From NCBI GenBank assembly GCA_041795785.1, contig JBHBXR010000184.1:1-8346 (forward strand): 8,346 nt of DNA, read 5' to 3'. This document shows, piece by piece, positions 1 to 5,587 of the stretch. Made by a program: the position numbers and the translations under genes. The notes under the pieces are model-generated. The model had not been told where the DNA came from. It was given only the letters and a program-made list of their open reading frames with translations, and ran no database searches. The number at the start of each line of letters is the position of its first letter. The first letter of the stretch is position 1. The DNA comes from CAJPST01 sp041795785. GTDB lineage: Bacteria > Pseudomonadota > Gammaproteobacteria > Enterobacterales > Pasteurellaceae.

Positions 1-231
1 ATCGGTGTCCGCCAGCAACTGTTTTGCCTTAATCAAGAATTGCTCACCAAAATTGGTCAGCCGGATTTGTCGAGTGTTTCGCTTAAACAGTTGCTCGCCC
101 AGTTCCTGTTCCAATTCCGCAATTACACGGGTGACCACCGAAGGCGAAACCGCCAGCTGCATTGCCGTTTCCCGAAAATTCAGCGTTTCGCTGGCAAGGC
201 AGAAATATTTAATCGCATCGAGTTTGTTCAT
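1..231 (-). CDS. LysR-type transcriptional regulator, N-terminal part (cut by window edge)
   Basis: The minus strand from ATG 231-229 is open for 77 codons to the first base of the window, so only the N-terminus is present. It begins MNKLDAIKYFCLASETLNF and continues with a winged helix-turn-helix (about residues 15-60) containing SPSVVTRVIAELEQELG and LFKRNTRQIRLT, the typical LysR-family DNA-binding pattern. The effector-binding domain would lie to the left of the window. The gene is divergent from a short-chain dehydrogenase starting 103 bp away, the classic arrangement in which a LysR protein controls its neighbour and itself from the shared intergenic region. The family is clear; the ligand and the exact regulon cannot be told from this fragment. 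Confidence 0.9.
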   Translation of the reverse strand, partial: MNKLDAIKYFCLASETLNFRETAMQLAVSPSVVTRVIAELEQELGEQLFKRNTRQIRLTNFGEQFLIKAKQLLADTD

Positions 232-273
232 TTTATTATTCTCTTTTTAACAACAGACAATTCTATTTTTATT

Positions 274-305
274 GATTGTAGTGCAATCACCCGCCCGCTA
301 CAATC
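274..305 (+). promoter_or_regulatory. Probable promoter and LysR-type operator upstream of the dehydrogenase gene
   Basis: GATTGTAG (274-281) and CTACAATC (298-305) are a perfect 8-bp inverted repeat with a 16-nt spacer. Nested in it is a second palindrome, TGATTG-N5-CAATCA (273-289), so the GATTG/CAATC half-site occurs three times. A sigma70-like promoter lies on the same bases: TTGTAG (276-281) as -35, 17-bp spacer, TACAAT (299-304) as -10. A start near 311 would give a leader of about 24 nt. Overlap of half-sites with both promoter elements suits control by the divergent LysR protein. Binding is inferred. Confidence 0.5.
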
Positions 306-334
306 CCCCCATCAAAACCCAATAGGAGAACAAA

Positions 335-1084
335 ATGAACAACATTGAAAACAAAGTCGTGATTATTACCGGTGCAAGCAGCGGTATTGGCGAAGCCACC
401 GCTTATAAACTGGCTCAGTCTGGGGCAAAATTGGTGCTGGGCGCACGCCGTGAAGATAAACTTCAAACCATCGTAAACAACATTAAAGCCAACGGTGGCG
501 AAGCGGTGTATCGTGTTACCGATGTGGTTAAACCGGAAGACAATCAAGCCTTAGTTGCACTAGCAAAATCCGCTTTCGGCAAAGTGGATGCGATTTTCTT
601 GAATGCAGGGCTAATGCCAAATTCACCGCTTTCTGCGCTCGAAACGGATAATTGGAATGCAATGGTTGATGTGAATATTAAAGGTGTACTCAACGGAATT
701 GCTGCTGTGTTGCCGACTTTTGAAGCACAAAAATCAGGGCATATTTTAGCGACTTCTTCCGTTGCAGGCTTAAAAGTCTACCCGGGCTGTGCGGTCTATT
801 GCGGCACGAAATGGGCGGTTAAAGCGATTATGGAAGGTTTGCGAATGGAAAGCGCACAAGCCGGCACCAACATTCGTACCGCAACCATTTACCCTGCGGC
901 AGTGCAATCCGAATTGGTGGCAGGCATTACTAATCCTGAAATGGCTGAAGCGATGCGCAGTTTATATGACGCTTACGAAATCCCCGCCGAACGTGTGGCA
1001 AACGTGGTGGCATTTGCGTTAAACCAACCTAAAGATACCAATATTTCTGAATTTACGCTTGGACCGACTACTCAACCTTGGTAA
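335..1084 (+). CDS. Short-chain dehydrogenase/reductase (SDR), probably NADP(H)-dependent
   Basis: This 249-residue protein has the length and motifs of a classical SDR oxidoreductase. The Rossmann nucleotide-binding motif TGASSGIG is at residues 12-19, NAG at 90-92, the structural Asn at 114, and the catalytic set is Ser142, Tyr155 and Lys159 (YCGTK). Arg38-Arg39 at the end of the second beta strand favour NADP(H) over NAD(H). An acidic residue (Asp63) sits where the adenine-ring contact is usual. No signal peptide or membrane segment is seen, so it should be cytoplasmic. The start is supported by AGGAG at 324-328, six bases upstream of the ATG. The gene is divergent from a LysR regulator and probably controlled by it. 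SDR substrates cannot be read from sequence; a small carbonyl compound, alcohol or quinone is possible. Confidence 0.9.
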   Translation: MNNIENKVVIITGASSGIGEATAYKLAQSGAKLVLGARREDKLQTIVNNIKANGGEAVYRVTDVVKPEDNQALVALAKSAFGKVDAIFLNAGLMPNSPLSALETDNWNAMVDVNIKGVLNGIAAVLPTFEAQKSGHILATSSVAGLKVYPGCAVYCGTKWAVKAIMEGLRMESAQAGTNIRTATIYPAAVQSELVAGITNPEMAEAMRSLYDAYEIPAERVANVVAFALNQPKDTNISEFTLGPTTQPW

Positions 1085-1094
1085 ATTTCTGACA

Positions 1095-1146
1095 AGCGGT
1101 GGGATTTTATGCTTTTTTTGCAAACTTTTCCTCTAATCTCACCGCT
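1095..1146 (+). terminator. Long hairpin after the dehydrogenase gene, containing an ACAAGCGGT uptake-signal-like core
   Basis: AGCGGTGGGATT (1095-1106) can pair with AATCTCACCGCT (1135-1146) over 12 positions, one a G-U pair, leaving a 28-nt loop that contains a T7 run (1113-1119). It begins 11 bp after the dehydrogenase stop codon. The left arm overlaps ACAAGCGGT (1092-1100), the uptake-signal core used by the Actinobacillus pleuropneumoniae branch of Pasteurellaceae. There is no T-run directly after the right arm, so ordinary intrinsic termination is uncertain. It may act as an mRNA 3'-end stabiliser or weak terminator. Confidence 0.35.
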
Positions 1147-1184
1147 AGATCAAAACAATAAAACAATTTTTAAGGTAACAACCA

Positions 1185-1250
1185 ATGCGAAAAACAGGAC
1201 TACTCAGCTTATTGCTTTCACTCTTTATAATCCCAAACGCCACAGCCTGA
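1185..1250 (+). pseudogene. Signal-peptide fragment separated by an in-frame TGA from the cyclophilin-like domain downstream
   Basis: An ATG at 1185 opens 21 codons reading MRKTGLLSLLLSLFIIPNATA and then meets TGA at 1248-1250. The peptide is a near-perfect Sec signal peptide: positive N-end (Arg2, Lys3), hydrophobic core and an A-T-A cleavage motif. AAGGT (1172-1176) is a plausible ribosome site. The frame is the same as that of the cyclophilin-like ORF starting at 1278, and the nine codons between the stop and that ATG are open. The simplest reading is one gene, 1185-1616, for an exported protein, broken by a single nonsense codon just after the cleavage site. A sequencing error, a true nonsense mutation, or a small leader peptide are all possible. 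Confidence 0.6.
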
Positions 1251-1277
1251 AATACCGTTAAATATCAATGGAATACA

Positions 1278-1616
1278 ATGAATATTACCATTGGACAATC
1301 TACGTTTAGCGCAGAATTAGCCGACACACAAGCAGCAAAAGAATTGACCGCACTTTTGCCTTTAATGCTGGAAATGCAGGATCATTTAAACAATGAAAAA
1401 TTTGCCGAACTACCAAAATCCTTAATCCGCCAAGACCAAGCGGTCGGTCGGATTGAAGCGGGCGATATTATGCTTTGGGGCGGTGATACCTTAGTGGTAT
1501 TTTACGAAAGTTTCCATTCGTCCTATCGTTATACCCGTTTAGGCAAAATCAAAAATACCGCACAGCTCAAAAATGCAGTCGGTGCAGGAAAAGTAACGAT
1601 GACTTTTGCGCCTTAA
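1278..1616 (+). CDS. Cyclophilin-like fold protein, apparently without its signal peptide
   Basis: The 112-residue product matches what I recall of the small bacterial cyclophilin-like domain family: MNITIGQSTFSAELADTQAA at the start, then an ALLPLMLEM segment, IEAGDIMLWGGDTLVVFY (about residues 55-72), SYRYTRLGKI (about 78-87) and a closing VGAGKVTMTF strand. These proteins have the cyclophilin beta-barrel, but prolyl isomerase activity is not established for them, so no enzyme function is claimed. The domain looks complete. The ATG at 1278 has only a weak GGAA four bases upstream, whereas a better start with a signal peptide lies in the same frame at 1185 behind one TGA. If made from 1278 the protein stays in the cytoplasm. 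A Hin-type uptake signal lies inside the gene. Confidence 0.65.
   Translation: MNITIGQSTFSAELADTQAAKELTALLPLMLEMQDHLNNEKFAELPKSLIRQDQAVGRIEAGDIMLWGGDTLVVFYESFHSSYRYTRLGKIKNTAQLKNAVGAGKVTMTFAP
1347..1355 (-). repeat. DNA uptake signal sequence (Hin type)
   Basis: The minus strand reads AAGTGCGGT exactly, followed by the AT-rich CAATTCTTTTG expected of an extended uptake signal. It lies within the cyclophilin-like coding region. Such repeats promote uptake of related DNA by competent Pasteurellaceae. Confidence 0.85.
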
Positions 1617-1714
1617 ATTGAAATGCTGGAAAGGAAAAATTTCAGCCAGCCTGAAAAATACAAGCAGTGGGGTTAGAGAAAACATTTGTAAGTTGCAAAA
1701 TCGGCTAATATCTC

Positions 1715-1743
1715 TTAACATATCTATACTTACTTTATATAAG
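1715..1743 (+). promoter_or_regulatory. Sigma70-type promoter of the HxlR-family gene
   Basis: TTAACA (1715-1720) and TATAAG (1738-1743) each match the sigma70 consensus at five of six positions and are separated by exactly 17 bp. Transcription would start near 1750, giving a leader of about 38 nt with GAAGGA (1775-1780) seven bases before the ATG at 1788. The -10 box lies inside the palindrome at 1731-1745. Confidence 0.6.
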
Positions 1744-1745
1744 TA
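1731..1745 (+). promoter_or_regulatory. Probable HxlR-type operator overlapping the -10 box
   Basis: TACTTTATATAAGTA is a 15-bp near-palindrome with perfect arms TACTT/AAGTA. It fits the TACT-N7-AGTA pattern I recall for the binding sites of YodB, an HxlR-family regulator of Bacillus subtilis. It covers the -10 element of the promoter of the HxlR gene itself, so repression of its own synthesis is the natural inference. A possible extra half-site, GTAAGT, lies at 1688-1693 and is inverted relative to ACTTAC at 1728-1733. Confidence 0.5.
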
Positions 1746-1787
1746 CAAGCAAAAATGTAAGGAATGATTTAACTGAAGGAACTCAAA

Positions 1788-2150
1788 ATGAAAAAAATCT
1801 CAAACTCAACCAAACGTGGTTATGTGTTGTCGGCGCAATGCCCTTCCCGTGAGATTTTGCAGCACCTGACCAACCGCTGGGGCGTGTTGGTGATGATTGT
1901 GTTGATGAAGGGGACAAAACGATTTAGCGAAATCCGCCGTGAGATTGATGGCGTGAGCGAACGGATGCTGACCCAAACGCTGCAACAATTGGAACAAGAC
2001 GGCATGCTGATTCGCAAATCCTATAACACCGTCCCGCCGCATGTGGAATACTCGTTGACCGACTACGGCAAAGAGGCGGGAACAAAACTGGCGGATTTAG
2101 TCGATTGGTTGGAAGAGAACTTGGCGGGGATTTTAAAAGGGAGTAAATAA
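1788..2150 (+). CDS. HxlR-family winged-helix transcriptional regulator
   Basis: The 120-residue protein has the normal HxlR length and hallmark sequence. CPSREILQHLTNRWGVLV (residues 18-35) leads into the winged helix, with RFSEIRREIDGVSERMLTQT as the recognition region (about 45-64), LEQDGMLIRK as the wing approach (about 68-77), then PPHVEYSLTDYGKE, and a C-terminal helix likely used for dimerisation. Cys18 is the conserved N-terminal cysteine that in several HxlR proteins (YodB, HypR) senses quinones, aldehydes or disulfide stress; it is the only cysteine here. The gene has its own promoter with an operator-like palindrome over the -10 box. Its targets may also include nearby genes, but no second copy of the palindrome is obvious in the window. 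Confidence 0.9.
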   Translation: MKKISNSTKRGYVLSAQCPSREILQHLTNRWGVLVMIVLMKGTKRFSEIRREIDGVSERMLTQTLQQLEQDGMLIRKSYNTVPPHVEYSLTDYGKEAGTKLADLVDWLEENLAGILKGSK

Positions 2151-2155
2151 GAGGA

Positions 2156-2164
2156 AAGTGCGGT
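2156..2164 (+). repeat. DNA uptake signal sequence (Hin type)
   Basis: An exact AAGTGCGGT on the plus strand begins a few bases after the stop codon of the HxlR gene. It is followed by CGAATTTGAG and, further on, GATTTC, matching the extended form with AT-rich segments. Confidence 0.85.
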
Positions 2165-2166
2165 CG

Positions 2167-2288
2167 AATTTGAGTGAGATTTCAATATGGCGTGGTTGCT
2201 TAAAAGATTTTTCAATTTTGGATAAATTGCATCGAATTAATTGAACTGAAGAACCTGCTATAGTGTTATTTCAAATCTCACCAAATTT
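2167..2288. repeat. Widely spaced imperfect inverted repeat in an AT-rich gene-free stretch
   Basis: GTGAGATTT (2174-2182) and AAATCTCAC (2273-2281) are a perfect 9-bp inverted repeat 90 bp apart. The match continues outward as AATTTG/CAAATT if one base is skipped, and less well inward. A T6 run follows on the plus side (from about 2287). Between the arms is a smaller AT-rich hairpin, CAATTT-N5-AAATTG (2213-2229). The stretch 2165-2412 lies between convergent genes (HxlR and mioC), and I see no coding region in it. It could be a large terminator fold, a small RNA, or the remains of a short inverted-repeat element. Confidence 0.35.
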
Positions 2289-2412
2289 TTTACCATGAAA
2301 AATATATAATAAATTTGCAGAATAATTTGAAAAAGAGAAATGCGAACCTCTCCCTTGATCAAAGTAATATCATGAAAATTATTTAAGTTTATTTACGAAA
2401 TTAAAACCGCGC

Positions 2413-2856
2413 TTACAGATTTTCGGTTAAATTCGGCAACCATTCTTCTGCGTACTGCTCATGGTCATCCACTTTGGTAACATCAATTCTTAATGACGGG
2501 CAAAGCAGGGTCGCGCCTTGAGCGGATAAGATTTCTTCCACTTTATTCACCGCGTAACAGAAAGTATCGTAATCGGAATTGCCCAATCCCACTACGGCAA
2601 AACGTAAAGAGGATAGGTCAAGATTGTGCTCCGTGATTTGTTCAAATAGCGGGCGTAAGTTATCGGGTAATTCGCCGGCGCCGTGAGTGGAGGTGACGAT
2701 CAACCAAAGTTTTTCATCTTGCACATCCTCTAATGCTGCGCCGTGTTCCAAGCGGGTCGGACAGCCTTGTTGTTGCAGTATGTTTTCCAAATGTTCGGCG
2801 ACATATTCTGCACCGCCAAGCGTACTGCCGGTAATAATACAAATTTTTGCTTTCAT
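2413..2856 (-). CDS. mioC: MioC, flavodoxin-like FMN protein
   Basis: The product is a single short flavodoxin domain of 147 residues, the same length as Escherichia coli MioC, and closely similar to it. The FMN phosphate loop is GSTLGG (residues 10-15) followed by AEYVAEHLE; the second flavin loop is STHGAGELPDN (56-66); the third is GLGNSDYDTFC (89-99). MioC carries electrons in the cytoplasm and in E. coli supports biotin synthase. Two ATGs stand in tandem at 2859 and 2856. AAGGA (2862-2866) is only two bases from the first but five from the second, so I chose the second. The gene follows gyrB on the same strand, separated by a hairpin that may limit read-through. In E. coli mioC borders oriC; here it borders gyrB, and no origin is evident. 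Confidence 0.93.
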   Translation of the reverse strand: MKAKICIITGSTLGGAEYVAEHLENILQQQGCPTRLEHGAALEDVQDEKLWLIVTSTHGAGELPDNLRPLFEQITEHNLDLSSLRFAVVGLGNSDYDTFCYAVNKVEEILSAQGATLLCPSLRIDVTKVDDHEQYAEEWLPNLTENL

Positions 2857-2875
2857 CATTTTCCTTAAATTAATA

Positions 2876-2898
2876 AAGGCTTAGTCACACTAAGCCTT
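2876..2898 (-). terminator. Hairpin between gyrB and mioC, probable intrinsic terminator or attenuator
   Basis: AAGGCTTAG and CTAAGCCTT form a perfect 9-bp stem with a 5-nt loop. On the minus strand the RNA continues TTATTAATTT, a broken U-rich tract. It begins about 7 bp after the gyrB stop codon. The tract is interrupted and mioC follows immediately, so partial termination is more likely than a full stop. Confidence 0.7.
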
Positions 2899-2905
2899 GT
2901 TGTTC

Positions 2906-5335
2906 TTAAATATCCAAATTCGCTCTTAATGCGTTGCTTTCGATAAAGTCGCGACGCGGTTCCACTTCGTCCCCCATTAAAGTGGTAAACAGTTGATCCG
3001 CTTCCACCGCATCTTTAATGGTGACGCGCAGCATATGACGGGCGTCCGGATCCATCGTGGTTTCCCATAGTTGTTCCGGATTCATTTCGCCGAGTCCTTT
3101 ATAACGTTGAACCGTTAAACCGCGACGGGATTGCGTCACCAGCCAGTTAATTGCCTGTTCGAATGAAGTTACCGTATATTTGGTTTCGCCCCGTTGAACA
3201 TAAGCGCTTTCGCTTAATAAGCCTCTTAACTGTCTGCCCAATTTCATAATGCGCGCATATTCGTTGCCGTTGGCAAATTGGAAATTGAGGAAATAATCCG
3301 TATCGACGCCGTGCGTACGAACGGTCAATACCGCTTCGTATAAATGACGTTCCGGATTGTATTCCACGCGATACGAATAATGATTGCCGTTGCTGTCTTT
3401 TTCACTCAATTGCGCCACTAAATTTTTAGCCCAAAAATCGACCGCACGTTCTTCTTTCATCAGCTCTGCGCTGAGATCAGGATAATAAATCAGCTCTTTC
3501 AACAGGCTTTCAGGATAACGACGACTTAAACGTCCGATCATTTTATATACGTTATTAAATTCCGACACCAAGGATTCCAATGCCACACCGTTCATCGCCG
3601 GTGCGCTATCGCTGACATACAGCGCCGCATCTTCCAACGCAATCGCCAATTCGTACCGGGTCATCGCTTCATCGTCTTTGATATATTGTTCCTGTTTGCC
3701 TTTTTTCACTTTATACAGCGGCGGTTGAGCGATATACACATAACCTCGCTCAATGATTTCCGGCATTTGACGATAAAAGAACGTCAACAACAACGTACGG
3801 ATATGAGAACCGTCCACATCCGCATCGGTCATAATAATCACTTTGTGATAACGCATTTTGTCCGGATTGTATTCGTCACGACCGATACCGCAACCCAACG
3901 CAGTGATCAAGGTGCCCACTTCCTGTGAAGACAGCATTTTGTCAAAACGGGCTTTTTCAACGTTAAGAATTTTGCCTTTTAACGGCAAAATCGCCTGATT
4001 TTTACGGTTACGCCCTTGTTTTGCCGAACCGCCCGCAGAATCTCCCTCCACCAAGTAAAGTTCGGATAGAGCGGGATCGCGTTCTTGACAATCCGCCAGT
4101 TTGCCCGGCAAACCGGCAATATCCAACGCCCCTTTACGGCGGGTCATTTCACGCGCTTTACGCGCTGCTTCACGGGCACGCGCCGCATCAATAATTTTGC
4201 TTACAATGATCTTGGCATCATTCGGGTTTTCTTCCAAATATTCCTGTAAGCGCTCGTTCATGGCGGATTCCACCGCGCTTTTCACTTCGGAAGAAACCAG
4301 TTTGTCTTTGGTTTGCGAGGAGAATTTCGGATCCGGCACTTTTACCGAAATAATTGCCACCAAGCCTTCGCGAGCGTCATCACCGGAGGTTTCTACCTTG
4401 TCATTTTTGGATTTTTTATTTAATCCTTCTTTTTCCATATAGTTATTCAAGGTACGGGTCAGCGCGCCGCGGAACCCAGCCAAGTGCGTACCGCCGTCAC
4501 GCTGCGGAATATTATTGGTAAAACAGTAGAGATTTTCCTGATAGCCTTCGTTCCACTGTAACGCCACTTCCACGCCGATACCGTCTTTTTCCGTCACAAA
4601 ATAGAACGGCTTCGGATGAATCGGGGTTTTATTGTGGTTCAAATATTCCACAAATGCACGGATACCGCCTTCGTAGTGGAAATGTTCCTGTTTATCGTCA
4701 CGTTTATCAAATAATTTGATGGAAACGCCGGAGTTCAGAAACGATAACTCGCGCAGACGTTTTTTGAGGATTTCATAATCAAAAACAATGTTGGTAAAAA
4801 TAGTCGGGCTCGGCCAAAAACGCACCGTCGTACCGGTTTTTTCCGTTTCGCCGATCACTGCCAGTGGCGCTTGCGGCACACCGAGTGCATAAAATTGTTC
4901 GTGTACGTGACCTTCACGGCGAATGGTTAATTGCAGTTTATCGGATAGCGCATTCACCACCGACACGCCCACGCCGTGCAACCCGCCGGAAACCTTATAA
5001 GAATTGTCGTCAAACTTACCGCCGGCGTGTAATACGGTCATAATCACTTCCGCCGCAGAAACACCCAGCCCTTTATGAATCCCCACCGGAATACCGCGTC
5101 CGTCGTCCTGCACGGAAACGGAATTGTCTTCGTGAATAGTGACAATAATATCGTTACAATGCCCCGCCAGCGCTTCGTCGATAGCGTTATCCACCACTTC
5201 GAATACCATATGGTGCAAGCCCGTACCGTCATCAGTATCGCCAATATACATTCCCGGCCGCACACGCACCGCTTCAAGCCCTTCCAACACACGGATACTG
5301 TTCTCATCATAACTTTCTTGTCTGTTCTCTGACAT
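2906..5335 (-). CDS. gyrB: DNA gyrase subunit B
   Basis: This 809-residue protein aligns along its whole length with E. coli GyrB (804 residues). GyrB is the ATPase half of the A2B2 enzyme that puts negative supercoils into DNA. The GHKL ATPase domain is at about 1-225, with Glu46 and Asn50 (catalytic base and Mg ligand), DDGRGIP (76-82), Lys107 and GGLHGVG. Arg140, equivalent to the novobiocin-contact Arg136 of E. coli, is conserved. A transducer domain follows. The TOPRIM domain has PLKGKILNVEKA, EGDSAGG with Glu430, and DADVDG with acidic residues near 504 and 506. The long insertion typical of Gram-negative GyrB is present, and the C-terminus has QRYKGLGEMNPEQLWETTMD. Positions equivalent to E. 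coli Asp426 and Lys447, altered in quinolone-resistant strains, look wild type. The ribosome site (AGAGAAA) is weak. Confidence 0.99.
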   Translation of the reverse strand: MSENRQESYDENSIRVLEGLEAVRVRPGMYIGDTDDGTGLHHMVFEVVDNAIDEALAGHCNDIIVTIHEDNSVSVQDDGRGIPVGIHKGLGVSAAEVIMTVLHAGGKFDDNSYKVSGGLHGVGVSVVNALSDKLQLTIRREGHVHEQFYALGVPQAPLAVIGETEKTGTTVRFWPSPTIFTNIVFDYEILKKRLRELSFLNSGVSIKLFDKRDDKQEHFHYEGGIRAFVEYLNHNKTPIHPKPFYFVTEKDGIGVEVALQWNEGYQENLYCFTNNIPQRDGGTHLAGFRGALTRTLNNYMEKEGLNKKSKNDKVETSGDDAREGLVAIISVKVPDPKFSSQTKDKLVSSEVKSAVESAMNERLQEYLEENPNDAKIIVSKIIDAARAREAARKAREMTRRKGALDIAGLPGKLADCQERDPALSELYLVEGDSAGGSAKQGRNRKNQAILPLKGKILNVEKARFDKMLSSQEVGTLITALGCGIGRDEYNPDKMRYHKVIIMTDADVDGSHIRTLLLTFFYRQMPEIIERGYVYIAQPPLYKVKKGKQEQYIKDDEAMTRYELAIALEDAALYVSDSAPAMNGVALESLVSEFNNVYKMIGRLSRRYPESLLKELIYYPDLSAELMKEERAVDFWAKNLVAQLSEKDSNGNHYSYRVEYNPERHLYEAVLTVRTHGVDTDYFLNFQFANGNEYARIMKLGRQLRGLLSESAYVQRGETKYTVTSFEQAINWLVTQSRRGLTVQRYKGLGEMNPEQLWETTMDPDARHMLRVTIKDAVEADQLFTTLMGDEVEPRRDFIESNALRANLDI

Positions 5336-5372
5336 GGTATTTCTCTGTTTTATCTATGAAAAAATTGCGCGA

Positions 5373-5381
5373 ATTATAGCA
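5373..5381 (-). promoter_or_regulatory. Extended -10 promoter of gyrB
   Basis: The minus strand reads TGC TATAAT: a perfect -10 (5378-5373) preceded by the extended -10 TGn (5381-5379). No good -35 box is found at the usual distance, which fits an extended -10 promoter. A start near 5366 would give a leader of about 30 nt. gyrB promoters are commonly activated by DNA relaxation; that is family knowledge and is not visible here. Confidence 0.6.
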
Positions 5382-5422
5382 GATTTTGCAAGTAAAAGCA
5401 CGAGATAAGAAGTGAAGCGGAA

Positions 5423-5431
5423 AAGTGCGGT
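5423..5431 (+). repeat. DNA uptake signal sequence (Hin type)
   Basis: An exact AAGTGCGGT on the plus strand, followed by GGAAAAAAA and then TTTTGA as in the extended signal. It lies upstream of the gyrB promoter, between gyrB and mobA. Confidence 0.85.
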
Positions 5432-5468
5432 GGAAAAAAAGGGAGTTTTGAACAAAGTGATTGATAAG

Positions 5469-5495
5469 AAGATCGGGCTCCTCCCGATCTTTTTT
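5469..5495 (+). terminator. Strong intrinsic terminator between mobA and gyrB, best oriented on the plus strand
   Basis: AAGATCGGG (5469-5477) and CCCGATCTT (5483-5491) form a perfect 9-bp GC-rich stem with loop CTCCT, followed on the plus strand by T6 (5490-5495) and ATT. Both flanking genes run on the minus strand, where the hairpin is followed only by CTTATCAA. It may still end mobA transcripts there, but its best U-tract points the other way. The gene-free interval 5336-5587 holds nothing else that I can identify except the gyrB promoter and the uptake signal. Confidence 0.75.
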
Positions 5496-5587
5496 ATTCT
5501 TCAAATGCAATATAACGGCATTATGTATTTTCGCGCTTATTTCCGGTTAGTCGTTATAAGATGACAATAAAATTACACCGTAAAAGA

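Noticed and set aside
287..547. Minus-strand open frame over the start of the dehydrogenase gene
   Set aside because: It is antisense to the Rossmann-fold coding region and resembles no family; the sense gene explains the open frame.
1636..1660. Small hairpin TTTCAG-N5-CTGAAA after the cyclophilin-like gene
   Set aside because: The stem is short and AT-rich, with no T-run after it; not enough to call a terminator.
2335..2365. tRNA-like fragment (GGTTCG on the minus strand with flanking GAGAG/CTCT)
   Set aside because: The stem pairing does not fit a T-arm and there is no anticodon arm or acceptor stem nearby; a chance match.
2165..2412. Possible replication origin next to the 3' end of mioC, in AT-rich DNA
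   Set aside because: mioC borders oriC in E. coli, so I looked for DnaA boxes. There is only one near match (TTTGGATAA around 2217-2225) and a single GATC, with no cluster of boxes.
4101..4442. Plus-strand open frame of 113 codons inside gyrB
   Set aside because: It lies antisense within the strongly conserved gyrB coding region, and the protein matches no family; a shadow of the real gene.
5307..5510. Minus-strand open frame across the gyrB leader
   Set aside because: It overlaps the gyrB promoter and start in another frame, crosses the terminator hairpin and has no recognisable protein features.
5511..5558. Inverted repeat TATAACG...CGTTATA just downstream of mobA
   Set aside because: The arms are seven bases with a 34-bp spacer and no associated promoter or U-tract; it could easily be chance in AT-rich DNA.
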